A DNA stretch of 64,000 nt from Rhytidiadelphus loreus (GCA_947034895.1 OX344762.1:37118760-37182759), one strand, 5' to 3'; positions 31,639-43,702 are shown, numbered from the stretch's first letter. Notes: generated by a model not told the origin, from the sequence alone. A program made the numbers and translations.

Positions 31639-34252
31639 TTAATCAAGATCCAGAAACTCCATGCGCTTCCTCATTGTACCCTTCAACTCTGTTGCATCTT
31701 TCTCTGCTTTCTGTGCCTGAGTTGCCCACACAATGAGATTGCACTTTGATACTTGAAAACCAGGAATATTGAACCGTTTTATCATTGACACAATTCTTTT
31801 ATAAAATTTATTAGCGGCCTCAAACACACCCTTAGATATTTCAATGGCAAGAGTGTTGACCAATTATTAATTGACACACAAAAAAGTGATGACTTATTAT
31901 CTGCGTCAATATAATGAGATCACCCTTAAAATTGATGACCAAAAGAGCGTACCTGTTTGATTTCAGCAGGACTGACACGCTGCATAAAGGATGGCAACTC
32001 CTCCTTTTCCAGATCCTGAACGAACAACCAGTCACGAATATTGAAGATGCTGGATTGTCTTTGTTTTCACATTAACCTTCACAGTACTATGCTCTATTCC
32101 ATCCGCAGTTCACTTAGCATAGGGTAGGTGAAAGCAAGAGCTATCCACTCCTTCACATATGCGTTTCCAAATATATTAAGACTTCAAAGAACCGAAAGAG
32201 TCAAGAAAAGGATTTCAATTGAAGTCATCGCTAGCAACGCACTTGAAGGACGCCTAATTCAACTGACACTTCACTAGCAGGCTCCATTTTCATGGGAGAC
32301 AAAGGGACCGTGCTAAAACTGGATAATAATGTTAGACGTGAGAATTGTGGCATATGTGCAGGAGGGCTCCAGAGTGAGGCGTACCAATTCACCAATGAGA
32401 ACAACATTCTCTCCACGGATAATATATAGACCCAAAGGAAGGTCGCAAAACAGCTCTCCAACCATTATCCTTTCAAGAGCTTCCTCCAACACTACATTTG
32501 CTGTTTCCCCCCAAATTCAACACAACACAACCTGTGCTCAATATGCCATGCAGCGTTGCATAATGACACAAACGGAACATCGCAACATTCTCGATAAAGA
32601 ATCCCCCAAATGAACATATTTCCTCATTCAATGATATGATAGAAACACATTCTAGCAACAAGGTTGCATGGATAGAAAACCCATACCAAATTGATCAAAA
32701 GATCGGAGTATGCCAATTATCTTCCTTCCATCTCGCAATATCACTAGCAGCTTCTCTGCACATTTAAAGAAAAAGTCAAAGCGTGGACAAAAGTCATGCG
32801 CAAACACAGATATCCCAACAATAACAGTACAATAGTACAAACACCGATTATTAAACCTGCATCTAAATCCGAGTCCATGAAGAGCCTCTAAATAGATTGC
32901 ATCCAAATACAATGCATCCAAGTTTTTATTTTTATTTCCAAAAATTCATCATTTTGAACTGATACCATGGAAATATTGGAACATGCCATTAGTGTGAGAA
33001 ATGAAGTATGTTAAACTCCTCCAAGGGACGGAACTAGGTATTTCCACATTCTTTTGACCTTTCATGCAAAAAGCGATCATTATGGAATCCACCCAACCAC
33101 TTGGTTCGAATGAATGCTAAGTGACAGACTGACAATGTCAGATTACCCACGAGGCATTCATTCAATCCCTCTGCTAGAATGTACGAAACCAGCAGTCAGT
33201 CTTCATCATGTGCACTCCATATCATAAAAGAAAAGGTACGTGCTACTTTGCTTTCTTTTAATGCACACGTTCTCTCTCTTTTCCCCCAAAACACAACAAA
33301 AAACATGTACTCTTCCAAGACCACAACAAACCGTACAAAATGCAGCCTTAGGTTTTGGGTTGCTTGTTTGAAACACAATTAACTGACAAACCCTCCCAAT
33401 TCTCAAAACCCCTAATTTCCCCTGACAGGTCTCCCTTTTCCTTTCCCAGAAATAATATAGCATTGCAGCTGAGTAATCTCCAGAAGGTAGACATCCATAA
33501 TCACCACTAACCCAAAATCACCATGCTGAAATTGGCATATGATCAGTAGGATTTCAATCATCTAAACATAGGTTCAGTTTTAGGTCATCTACCGATCAAA
33601 CTTTGAACCTTCATAACTTTTGCACGCAAATCGAAATAATACATTCTTTGGTGCGTTGGAACCCTCTTCCCTTCACTAACAAGAGCATAGCCAGGTTAAT
33701 ATTATTAACTACACTCAGCGCTAAAAGAGGTGTCCCTAAAAGGTGCCTAACAGCCTTGACATTCATCATAAGTAGCATACCCTAATTGATATAAACCCAA
33801 GTCAAAACTGTTCACGCTCATTAGTCAAATGCTCCACAACGGGACGAGGAAATCTCGTCACTTGCAATAAAATTAAGAGCAATTGGATCAAAAAAGTGCC
33901 GCATTGGTGTGACAAAAACGCCAACCAAACAGGCCCCCCCCCCCCAAAAAAAAAACACCCCACCTAAACTACAGTCAAACGACCTTCTCTAAAACGAAAC
34001 TCTACAATACCACACTATCATAAACTGTAGCACACATTCAAATCTACGCAAAGCCGGGATCCCAGTCAGGGTTGAAGTGAAATTCGTCAATGACAGATAA
34101 CCCACCGCAGCTTTGGGGACCCTAATTCTCTCTCAAATAGCAAGCCCTGTTGCGTAATAACCCAAACCCCCAAAAGATTTTTTTCGATACTCACTGTCGA
34201 GATTGTCGGCGAGAGACGTAGCAGGAAAGTTGTCAGGTCCCGCCCACGACAT
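31639..34252 (-). CDS. LSM1: LSM1, cytoplasmic Sm-like decapping activator, 5 exons
   Basis: Subunit specific to the LSM1-7 ring, which binds oligoadenylated mRNA 3' ends in P-bodies and promotes decapping. Exons in gene order: 34252-34195, 32755-32687, 32500-32385, 32015-31953, 31716-31639, all in phase, 127 residues; Arabidopsis LSM1 is 128. It starts MSWAGPDNF, then the Sm1 motif (KLLVILRDGRKIIGILRSFD) and Sm2 motif (IIRGENVVLIGEL). The C-terminal tail ends KGTMRKRMEFLDLD, which is diagnostic for LSM1 rather than LSM8. Intron 1 is long (1.4 kb) and holds a MITE. Codon phases and length leave little doubt. Confidence 0.96.
33484..33744. mobile_element. MITE relative in LSM1 intron 1
   Basis: Shares CATAACTTTTGCA and TTTGGTGCGTTGGAACC with the element at 20213-20512 and, inverted, with 54841-55102. 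The ends (GAAGGTAGACATCC ... AGGTGTCCCTAAAAGGTGC) are degraded, so the limits are approximate. Confidence 0.5.
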
Positions 34253-34576
34253 CCCCTCCAGCTCCACGTCCGGCTGTGGCGGAAAAAAAAAACCCGCTTC
34301 CAACAAACGCTTCCAACAACAAACGCTCCCCAGAAACAAACCCAAAACTTCACAAATCCCAATTCAACAAGGAGAGACAACTATCCAACCCTGATGAGAA
34401 ACAAACTCTCACAAACCGTGTCTGAAGAGAAAGAGGAAAGAGAAAAGAGAAGAGAGATGGCAAGTGAAGAAGCGGGGGACCACCATAGCCTCACTCAGGC
34501 ACAGCAATGTGGGCCGCTCTCCAGACACACACTCACTCAATGGAAAATCAATATGGCTTGGGAAGCTAGAAGCGCA

Positions 34577-34634
34577 GTATATTAATAATAATAACAATAA
34601 TGATAATGATATTAATATTAATATTAATATTAGA
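34577..34634. repeat. (AAT/ATT)n microsatellite
   Basis: Imperfect AAT, AAC, GAT and ATT triplets ending in ATTAATATT repeats. It lies about 330 bases upstream of the LSM1 start codon. Confidence 0.85.
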
Positions 34635-34924
34635 ATAAGTAAAAAAAATGGAAGAGAAAAAGGCGAAATTAGTCTGGGTGGTAAGTCTGGCTTGTTCTCA
34701 AAAGTATATTCTTTCATGGAACTGAAATCTGCGGAATCTATTGGTGAGATTTCAGAAGTAGGGAAGGTGAAGGGGGGATCTCACCATAAAATAAAGTCTT
34801 CTTCCTTTTTAAAAAAAAAAATTAAAAAAAAAAATAGTAATAAATAATTAAAACTCCTCCAAATATCTTTATCATTGATTCATGTTTCTCGTGTTGAGCC
34901 ATCCTATAGATGGTGAATAAATTA

Positions 34925-35363
34925 TACTTTCTCTATCCCAAAATGATCTTTTTATTGAATAAAATGTTTTTTGAAAATAATGTTATTTCAACCCATTTCG
35001 AATTGTAAGTACAGTTTGGTGCACGCCTATCATCCTAAAACTTTGAGTTTCAAAACCCATTTCAAAGTGAGGTTTGGAAATACTTAAAAATTGGATTTTG
35101 GAGGGCATTTTCAAGGAGCACTGGTGGTCACTTAATTGTTGGCTATAGGGTGTCATCCAAGTGGCATTGTAATAATGTATAAGTAGCCATATCGAAATAA
35201 GAGAATCAACAAGATCAATCTCCCATCAGGAGTTGGAGCATTTTTGGGCTTTAGGAAAAGCAACTAAGTTTGACCATTGTCCCCTTTGTCCTACAACCAG
35301 GACGATCATTTTGGGACAAAGAACTAAGGTCAACATGAAGATTATTTTGGGACAGACAAAGTA
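34925..35363. mobile_element. TA-type (Stowaway-like) MITE, copy A
   Basis: The left end TACTTTCTCTATCCCAAAAT is mirrored by ATTTTGGGACAGACAAAGTA at the right end, 439 bases including TA sites. The interior (GTTATTTCAACCCATTTCGA, TTTGGTGCACGCC, CCTAAAACTTTGAG) matches the reverse complement of the element at 36548-36767. A second inward copy of the right end occurs near 35308-35335, so the element has an internal end duplication or a small insertion. Confidence 0.7.
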
Positions 35364-36273
35364 CTAAGGTAAATCTACCTATAAAGCAATTGTGTCTCCG
35401 AACTACATTTTTTTCAACATTTGAACTTGCACATCTTCAAAAAATATAGTGATAGTGAAGCAAATTGGGTTTGGAGCTATAATGGATATGGGTATCTACT
35501 AGCACTATTGTTGTAACAACCCCCCTTGCATAAAAAAATGTTGTATATTCTTTAATTTTCCTAAACTGGATTTCAACTCAATAGTACTTTTAAATTTAGG
35601 ATGAAAATGTATTAGGATGAAAATGTGAACATCCAAATGGACAAAATTGTGATAGTGTTGGACTGGAACATTGTGTGCTTAACTTAATATATTAATTTAA
35701 TATGTTCAACAATTTTAGGAATCTCATGTTGTATTTGAGAGAGTCCAAATTTTTAGGGAGGCATAATCTTCCAATAGACTAGGTGACCTAACTTTCTTGG
35801 GACATTCAAAGGGATATAGTCCTATGTTTATTGATCTTGAAGAGTAATTTGGGGACCAATGCTATGTGGTAAACAATATTAAGGCAATGGCTTTCTTCCT
35901 TTCATCTACATGTTACATGGTTTTCCTTAAGTTTCTTCAATGAATATTAGATGGATGAATTACACTTCATTGACTCTTAAGTGGACCTTTGGACATGTAA
36001 TGGCTATTCCCTAAGCATTATGCAAAGTTCATTTTATAAATGATAAATAGTACTTTAAGGTGATGTTTTGTACAAATTAACAATTCTTCATTCATCTAAA
36101 GTAATGCTTGAAACTTCATAAAACAACCAACTTTTATTATCGTTTTATTGGAAATGAGATGTCATGTATTTGTATAAAAATATGAGGAAAAATATGAGAA
36201 AATTTCAAAAGATGATAAGGGCATAAAAAAATTTCAACCTCATAAGGACAAAGTTTGCATTCAAACTTCAACA

Positions 36274-36517
36274 CACTACAAGAGAAAGGGGTGTTTTAAG
36301 TATAGTCCTAGAGATAACATTTTAAGTAATGACCTTTTTAGGAGATTTTCACTAAGAATTTGCAAGATATTTGTGTCTTTCTAGTAAATTTTTACTAGAA
36401 AGACACAAATATTTTGTAAATTCTTACTAAAAATCTCCTAAAAACAAGCCTAAAAAGGTCATTACTTAAAATGTTATCTCTAGGACTATACTTAAAACAC
36501 CCTTTTCTCTTGTAGTG
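36274..36517. mobile_element. CACTA-type foldback MITE with 3-base target duplication
   Basis: Starts CACTACAAGAGAAAGGGGTG and ends CCCTTTTCTCTTGTAGTG, flanked on both sides by ACA (36271-36273 and 36518-36520). Ends beginning CACTACAAGA with a 3-base duplication define the CACTA (En/Spm) superfamily. The two arms, about 120 bases each, pair along almost their whole length with a tiny loop at AGTAAATTTTTACT, so a transcript would form one long hairpin. There is no coding capacity. Confidence 0.88.
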
Positions 36518-36547
36518 ACATCCGTCCATATAGAAGCTCTGATTTAC

Positions 36548-36767
36548 TACTTCCTTTGTCCCCAAATAATCTTCCAATTTCCTTCAACTGTATTGCAATA
36601 AGCTTAATACTACACTTTGAAAAGGGCTTGGAGATTCAAAGTTTTAGGACAATAAGAGTGCACCAAATGCTACTTAGAACTCGAAACAAGTTGAAATAAC
36701 GTTAATTTTAGCCTAATGTGTTGAACATTTTGTCCAATCAAAAGATCATTTTGGGATAGAGGGAATA
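36548..36767. mobile_element. TA-type (Stowaway-like) MITE, copy B
   Basis: The left end TACTTCCTTTGTCCCCAAAT is mirrored by ATTTTGGGATAGAGGGAATA at the right end, with TA at both borders, 220 bases. Interior homology with 34925-35363 is in inverse orientation. It starts only 30 bases after the CACTA foldback. Confidence 0.75.
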
Positions 36768-37298
36768 CTATGTATGAATGAATTTCTAATTTTTCTCAAA
36801 GATGAGATCACATCTCATTCTATAAGTCATAAATCTCTTACACTTGTTCATGGAGATTTTAAATTATCATGAGATCTTGATTAAAAAAGTAACAAAAAGA
36901 CATTTAAAATACAAAATCTACTTAGAAAATCCCAAATTTCACCATTGGTGTATTTCATAGTGAAAATCAACAAATTTCTATGACATTCTGAATTTATAAT
37001 TGTGATTTTTGACTTACAAATTGACATTATAATAAAATATTCATTTAAAAGAATTTTAATTTTTTTTTGAATTAGTATTTAAACTAGACTATAAAATCTT
37101 CATTCTTTTAGCTTGCTAAAGAACAAAAGAACAAATAAATCAAATTGACTTTTATATTAGGTTTTTAAGGGAAAAAAATTCAAGATTGCTTAAATGTCTA
37201 ATATGACACCATTTGATGAATGTCTAGTGTGACACACATGGCCCAAAACGTGCCCAATAACACAACCTTGCATAGAGTTGGACTAAGAGTGTTTTTTT

Positions 37299-37421
37299 GA
37301 AGTGGAGTTTAAGTGAGTGAACAAGCTTTTTGAGTTATTGAAGTAGAGTTTAACTGAGTGAATAAGCTTTTCAAGTTTTTGAAGTGGAGTTTAACTGAGT
37401 GAACAAGCTTTTTGAGTTCTA
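37299..37421 (+). repeat. Three tandem copies of a 41-base unit
   Basis: Units start at 37299, 37340 and 37381, each beginning GAAGTGGAGTTTAA or GAAGTAGAGTTTAA and holding GTGAACAAGCTTTT or GTGAATAAGCTTTT. Non-coding. Confidence 0.85.
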
Positions 37422-37624
37422 CAATAACTTTTAAACCAAAAAGAAACAAAAGCAATGAAGACCTTATCAATGACCCTACTTTATGAACAAAAGACTTGTA
37501 AGATGTAGAGAAGTTTTAGTAGTAAGTTGCCCTTGTAGTTCCTAGTAGCTAACTTGACAACTTTGTACTTCCTGGTGTTTCTTGGACAAGATCATGTTTG
37601 CTTTGTTTATCTATTTATCATTGA

Positions 37625-38160
37625 ATAGGGCATCAACTACATGTCATATATGAAAGAACTACTATATAGATTAGGAAAGCTTATATATTCCTATTAAATG
37701 ACAGATTTGACACTTGTCTATGATTCATGAAAACAAGGTTCATCAAAGTTCAAATGGGTACTAGTTGCACGTACAATGAAGTCATACATAGTACTGTAGA
37801 AAAAATGAATTTAATCAAATACATATCATACATGAAAGAGCCACAATATAGATTTGGGAAACATTTATATTTCTATGGAACTAAAAATTTGACATTTATT
37901 TGTAATACTTAAAATTAAGGTCATCAAATGTCAAATGTCCATGCTCCAAAGAGAAGTACTCATGGTACTCCAAATACTTTGTGTGGAATAAAATAATTTG
38001 ATCAACCACATGTTATTTATGAAAGAGACACCAAAGATAATCCAATCTTTTGAAAGCAAAATCTTGTATAAAATATAAAGTGAAATAATTTGAACTTAAT
38101 TGAATGATGTCAATAAACTATTAATAAAATTTATGCAACAAAAAGATGAAAATCATCCAT
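37625..38160 (+). repeat. Diverged tandem repeat, period about 185 bases
   Basis: Three copies start at about 37632, 37817 and 38003, marked by ATCAA.TACAT.TCATA and ATGAAAGAG. Divergence is high and the third copy is partial. Non-coding. Confidence 0.5.
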
Positions 38161-38965
38161 TTTTCAAAATGAATTGTTTGACCATTAAAATGTTATTTCT
38201 TGGTTCTTGCAACTTTAAAGGATTAAAGTATCTACATTTCATACATTAAGCTATGTGGCACCATAGACATGTATGAGAAAATGATGAAGAATTTAAAGAA
38301 AATTGACCAAAAAATGCAACTACTTGCTACAATTTTAGAGGCACAACAATTTTTGTTACAAAATTTCAAAGGTGAAGGTTGTAAAAAGCTATAGGTGTAA
38401 GCTAACATGATCCAAAATCAACACAATATTAAACAAAAAAGATACAAAACAATGCCCATACAAGATATTAAATTGAAAGAATTGTTAATCAAAATCCATC
38501 CCATTTATCCCTTTAAAATGATATCATTACCTCAAATCCACATTGTTGTTGCCCTACTACTCACCAATATGTATTTTTATTGTCTATTGTCTATCCAAAA
38601 ATAGAGATGCCCCCTTTTGTCTTGCATCCTCAATGTTATGTTCTTCACATCTCCATGTTCTTTCCGCCAATCTCAAACCATAAAACAAATTTGGAGTCTT
38701 TGTGTGTTCTAAATTTTTTGAACTAGAAAGCATATTTTATACCATTACAAGTACACTTTCAAGAGCATTCCAATAATATATCACAAGCCTCTTCACAGAC
38801 AAACAAAAACACAATAGTAATCATAGAACAGGGAAAGACAACAAAACTGACACGAGCCAGTGAGTTCCAGTTGAAAGGGTTAAACAAAAGTACTTTACAG
38901 AAAAGCATCAAAAAGGTTTGGGCGCTAAGTGATCCCAAGAACATTTGTCACTAAGTTTCTGTTTT

Positions 38966-41361
38966 TCACTTTGACTTTCGAGACTCGTTCTCGTAGTCGT
39001 CAATCAGACTCTCAACGTCGTCCCAAAATATGCCCTCCGCCAAAAAGCCATCAGATGTAAACCTGGTACAATTACATCGTGAGTGAACTCAGCATGCGCA
39101 CACTTGAGTATTGAACCATAACATTTCTATGCAGCATCAAGGTTCTGAACCCAATCTAGGAGACGGGACTCTAAAAGATTGCAGAGAGATATAGCACGTA
39201 ACAAAATAACAGGCTTCCATGCCAAACCCTGCAAATGATTCGTGATAAGATAAAATGCAAAGAACTTCCTAGTACTCACAAGATCGGCCAAGAAATTTAC
39301 AAATTGGCGATGATAAGAGTTCACTAGGGTAAGCTGAGTGGGAGACTTACCACTTGGTTACACTCTTAGTAAGCTCCACAGGTGGGTGAGCTGCAATATG
39401 TTCTGGATCTGCACTTGCAATCCGTAAGGTGTACATGTCCGAATACCTTGGCAGCTTTGAGGATATTGCCAATCCTGTACCACTGAAAGACTTCTGCAAT
39501 ATCAACATGCAAATCAGTGCTAGCACAGAATAACACTGGATCTGAAAAGATACTCGAGCGAAGGCTACTTGGAGGATCTGATGCTCATATACTGGGATAA
39601 CGAAGAAGTCAATTTCATCCCAGAGAACTTAAGCTCTAACCAATCCGCACAAAACATGTTCATCATGGTAGAATTCTCGATCCAGATGGAAGCCATGTCC
39701 CCAACAGGGTTTTGCACCGTCACCTAATCCTGGAGAGGCATGGCAAGTGATAGTCTTATATGAAAACCAATCATCAATCAAATATATGAATAAATAAACA
39801 AGAGATTGAGTGGCATACCGGGTGGGTAAAAAAAATATGCTGCTTCTCTTTCGTTAGAATGATGTATTGCAGAAGCACATTAAATAGCACATACTTGCCA
39901 TAGTCAAGGACAATCCCGTTATTATTAATAAAGGACCACGCCGCAGGTTATTCAAACCACCAGTCTAATCAAGCTCATACCTAAATATCCAACATAAAAC
40001 AGGAATCGTTAAGTATTTTTATAAGGAGGATATAATATAATGCAGCCAATTAAAAATGTCTTGTTTTCAGGAAATTTCTTGGGGTAGAACTGAGCAGCTA
40101 GAGCAATGGCGCATGTGATAACACCAATGGCCATCTTCAGATTGCTCAAGCTCACATTTTCGACGTATCCTCGTCCCATTACTACCTGCAAATTCATCAC
40201 ACATGACTTCCAATTTTAGACGTCGCAAAGAATCTAAAACTAATCACATGTTCATGGTCTAAAGGCAGAGCTACTGAGCTACGTTACTAACAATAAGTTG
40301 ATATTACTCTTACAAAGAAAGACGATCACATGATGAGATCTCCTTCGAGAACCCATACAATCGTCGCAAAACCTAAGGTTGCTACAAACAGAGCAACAGG
40401 TTTATTCACAAAGATGTCGCAAATAGGAGCTGTTCCCAAATATAAACATGATCGAACCTTGAAAGAAAGAATAAAATTATCTCCTTCTGGATCCGAGAAT
40501 TTACGACACGATAATACAAGTTGTTAGTTTCACTAAACGGAATCTTCTATTGCAAAGTCAACCAAACGCATGACTGCTCGAAACATGTTTACTGCAAACT
40601 TCAAGCTATTGGATTACAAAGGTGCCGGTGTGGAAGTCGAATCAACCTAATCCAGCAGCTGAGAGCTGAGAAACAGAATGCGACGAGATGTAATTCGAGC
40701 TGAATAAAATATTAACACGAACTTCCTATTGCAAAAATCCGTAGTAATCCTCAATTTCCATGCAAGTGAAGGATACATCGATAAGGAGTGCACTCTTCAC
40801 TCACAATTTATCAAGCACACGATCTCGTACTACACCATATAATTCAATTACTTGGAGACGTACTACTTCGTTTACACAATGACTGCTGACAGAAGAAGGG
40901 ACTCCTAAAAGAACCCTAAACCTTAAGAATAAATTTAATCCTAGTAGAAAAATGCAATATGAAGCAATTAGTGTATCTTCTTGCAGAAATTGAAATAAAC
41001 TAAAACAATCACTACAAAGAGAAATCTCTTCTTGTAAACAAAAATCAACCTACAGACATCATCGAGCCACGCCCTGTGCCCTCATAGAGAAGGCGCAATT
41101 AGCTCTAGGAAGTCCCGGACCAATCACACCAACATAAATTCTTCACGAAACCGCAATTCAGCACTCCAATTTAACTTCATTCCCAGACCCTAACGCATAA
41201 ATCTAAGAAGGCAAAAGTAGAGAAAGGAAGTGATCGGAGCAAACCTCCGAAGTGGCATCGTCGAGAACGCGCTTCAAGGAATACGGATCGTGCAAGTTGG
41301 CGCCCTTCTTCGCGGGCGTCGCTGTGATGAGCGCTGCGTCCTTTGAGGGAAGGGCCGCCAT
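38966..41361 (-). CDS. SPCS2: Signal peptidase complex subunit 2 (SPC25), 5 exons
   Basis: ER membrane subunit of the signal peptidase complex, which supports cleavage of signal peptides next to the translocon. Exons in gene order: 41361-41245, 40185-40034, 39894-39819, 39493-39351, 39062-38966; 194 residues, against about 192 in Arabidopsis. Family landmarks: NLHDPYSLKRVLDD, VSLSNLKMAIGV (start of TM1), AQFYPKKFPENK, IGCIILYVLFNVLLQY (TM2), LAISSKLPRYSDMYTL, ELTKSVTKWF and a charged tail after IFWDDVESLIDDYENE. The intron between exons 2 and 3 (40033-39895) is U12-type and splits TM2; the frame and length need it to end in AA rather than AG. All other introns are GT-AG. The start ATG gives a normal N-terminus. 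Confidence 0.93.
39895..40033 (-). other. U12-type intron in SPCS2 with AT-AA ends
   Basis: There is no GT near the end of exon 2. Instead, ATATCCTCC follows, which matches the U12 5' splice site consensus (RTATCCTYY). Near the 3' end is TCCTTGAC, which matches the U12 branch site TCCTTRAY, with the branch A eleven bases before the exon. Coding phase (exon 2 ends with two bases, TT) requires exon 3 to start at the G of GTATGTGC, so the intron ends CAA. Ending one base later at CAAG would be AT-AG but shift the frame. Confidence 0.75.
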
Positions 41362-41896
41362 CGCTGAGAATCAAACAACAACGCCAACCCTTCTTGCACA
41401 AGCACCACAGCGAGGAAGAGGAAGCGGAAATGCAAGTCTGCAAGACAGAGGCCCTAAAATCTAGGCACATGATAGATATCTTCTCTGGGCTCTTTTAGGG
41501 TTCCCAATGAAGAACTTCGGGTGGGAACCTGGATTGATGAAGGTTGGAGGACCCAAATTTGTCTTAGGAAGGATGTTCTCGATCATTTATCCAAATGATC
41601 GTTGTATGATTTAAAATACTAAATTGTTAAGAGTGTACTTATGGACTTGAAAAATTCCAATCCCAGTGGTTGTAATGCCATAATAAACAATCTATATCCA
41701 ATGATTTTATTTTATTTCAAAAATATTGAAAATTGAGTTAAATAATGAACTTCAAAGTTTATTTTAGAATAGAGATTTCATAAGTACCCACAAATTAAAA
41801 CTCCTCATAACTTTCATCTTGTTAATCAAAATAGAATGATTCAAAAAATTTCACATGTATAAAAATCCAAGAAACTCAATTTCAAATTTTTATTTC

Positions 41897-42483
41897 TTAA
41901 CCCCTAAAGTCCCAAGGCCATTTTTTTGCCAAAATCACTCAAAACTACCACTTTTGCTACATTCACCTATGAAATAAAAAAATTATATATTTTTTAGGAT
42001 GTAGCCATAGGATCTTGTTCTACACTTGTCTTAGATCACGTGTTCAAATTTTTGTGATGTTTGACCGTGTAGATTGAAAGATATTAGCATTCAAAGTGGA
42101 AGAAAAGAGATTCTTTCAAGAAGTTGCTATGATTGCCCGCAAAACAAGAAACTCCATAACTTTCACATCACTAATCCAAATGGAATGAATCAAAGCTTCC
42201 CATTTAGAAGAAAATACAATCTACAAGAAAAAAAAATATTAAATTTTTTATTTCAATTTTTTGTGATTTTTTTTTGCTGCCCGTTCTCCCCCATTTTGAG
42301 GTTATTGTGGCATAACTTTTGCTCCCAGGCACCGATTGGAATAAAAATTATATTCCCAGAAAGCTCATAAGTTTATCTATCTTATGAAAAAGTTTAAAAA
42401 AGTTTCAGTAAATATTGAGATCATAGGAACCTGCCCAAAATCCATTTTGTCCGCCGTAGGGACAATGGGACTTTAGGGGTTAA
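41897..42483. mobile_element. Short TTAA-bounded element (piggyBac-like MITE), nested copy 4
   Basis: Starts TTAACCCCTAAAGTCCCAAG and ends GGGACTTTAGGGGTTAA, 587 bases. It lies inside the older relative at 41600-43195. Removing the element and one TTAA restores a continuous match to copy 1, so TTAA was duplicated on insertion. The interior resembles copy 3 (24799-25733). Confidence 0.8.
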
Positions 42484-42521
42484 GAATTTTTTTTTGGACT
42501 CCCGAGGAGCAACATAAACTA

Positions 42522-43066
42522 AGGTAAACCAGCCTATGACAGGCAGATTGCCTGATGTGGTCTGTTGCCATTAGCAAGAATAATCAAATTTTTTTTCATA
42601 CAAAGACACATGTGAGAAATGAAGAAAGCAATTGAAATTTTAATTTTTGGACAAAATATGAATTTTTTGTGAATTTTTGAAGTGTGCTGTCCAGTAAGCC
42701 GAAAACAGCCTGTAGACTACCCCAAATCAGCAAAAAAGTGTTTCCATGATGGTCATCTTCCCTTCTAAAATAGTCATAGCATTTTCTAAGATGGCTACAA
42801 GACTTTCTAACATGGACATGACATTAAGAAATAAAAAAACTATTTTTTACTACCAATTTAGACTAGATTGGTATAAGTGTCCATGACAATTACTAATAAC
42901 TTCACGACTGTACCCCAAGGCTTTGATAACAACTACAAATCAGCCGAATGTAGTCTTAACCCGAATTTTCAGAAAAAGTCTCTCATAGATTGATAAATGA
43001 CTGTAATGGGGGGGGGTCAGTAGGTGTCTGTCTTGGGTGGTTTGCCTGTCATGGGCTGGTTTACCT
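42522..43066. mobile_element. TA-duplicating inverted-repeat element, nested
   Basis: Starts AGGTAAACCAGCCTATGACA and ends with the inverse (TGTCATGGGCTGGTTTACCT), 545 bases, flanked by TA on both sides. The host sequence (AAACTACATATC in copy 2) contains a single TA at this point, so the duplication is TA, pointing to the Tc1/mariner group. Includes a run of G at about 43009. A relative with ends AGGTAAGCC lies at 45089-45570. Confidence 0.75.
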
Positions 43067-43702
43067 TACATATCATACAATAACTTTTTAACCATGTAGT
43101 CAAAAGTTGTGAAATTGTTGCACTTTAAAGCTACTCCTTGACCACATGTTGTGTACAAATTTCAAAGAAAAAAAATGAAAATTAGTGAGCTTTATTTCTA
43201 TCTGATTTTAATATTTTGATAAAAAAACTAACACATATACTGAATTATTGCAATTGCAAGCTCCACGTGTTGAATCCAAATTATTTAATATTTGGTATAT
43301 TTTTTTTAAATCCTCCAATATTATCTATAAATTTAATTACAATACATTGTATCTCATTGCCAAAAAATTATTGATTATTCTAAATAAATGTATATTATAA
43401 TTAATAAAATTTCATTATACATTGCGCTTAAAAAAATTATAATTATTTGATTGGTTACATTAATAAGCATCTTACAGTCTCATGTGAACAAAGTGTGAGA
43501 TTTAAAGATTTGACTACAAAAATTTACTCAGAATACTCTAGGTTGTGGTAGTATTGGTACACTTCATTATAGTCAATTCTTGAAAACATTATTGATTTAC
43601 CCAATGGATGCAAGCTCTCTAATGATGTAACTCCTAAATGACGAGTTCCACTGCTATATGGACGTTTTTGAGATCAATTTAGCCTACTAAATTGTACTCA
43701 CT

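Larger units (their letters stand above)
34253..38965. other. AT-rich spacer between LSM1 and SPCS2
   Basis: Begins with the LSM1 promoter side (34253-34560, moderately GC) followed by AT-rich DNA. It holds an ATT/AAT microsatellite (34577-34634), two related TA-type MITEs, a CACTA foldback element and two tandem repeats, all listed separately. I see no gene; the open frame on the minus strand at 36395-36577 is one arm of the foldback. Confidence 0.6.
41600..43195. mobile_element. Old TTAA-family element, truncated and split by two insertions
   Basis: Three pieces (about 41600-41896, 42484-42519 and 43069-43195) are colinear with copies 1 and 2 of the TTAA family. Examples are TTGAGTTAAATAATGAACTT, GACTCCCGAGGAGC (equivalent to GCCCGGGGTGCCCG) and CATATCATACAATAACTTTT. 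Both outer ends are missing. The gaps are exactly the elements at 41897-42483 and 42522-43066. Confidence 0.7.

Noticed and set aside
36395..36577. 60-codon frame on the minus strand
   Set aside because: It is mostly an arm of the CACTA foldback element.
39500..39745. Open reading in an SPCS2 intron (starting near GTGCAAAACCCTG) as an exon
   Set aside because: The next exon joins exon 3 directly with conserved sequence and correct length; the intervening stretch has no family match.
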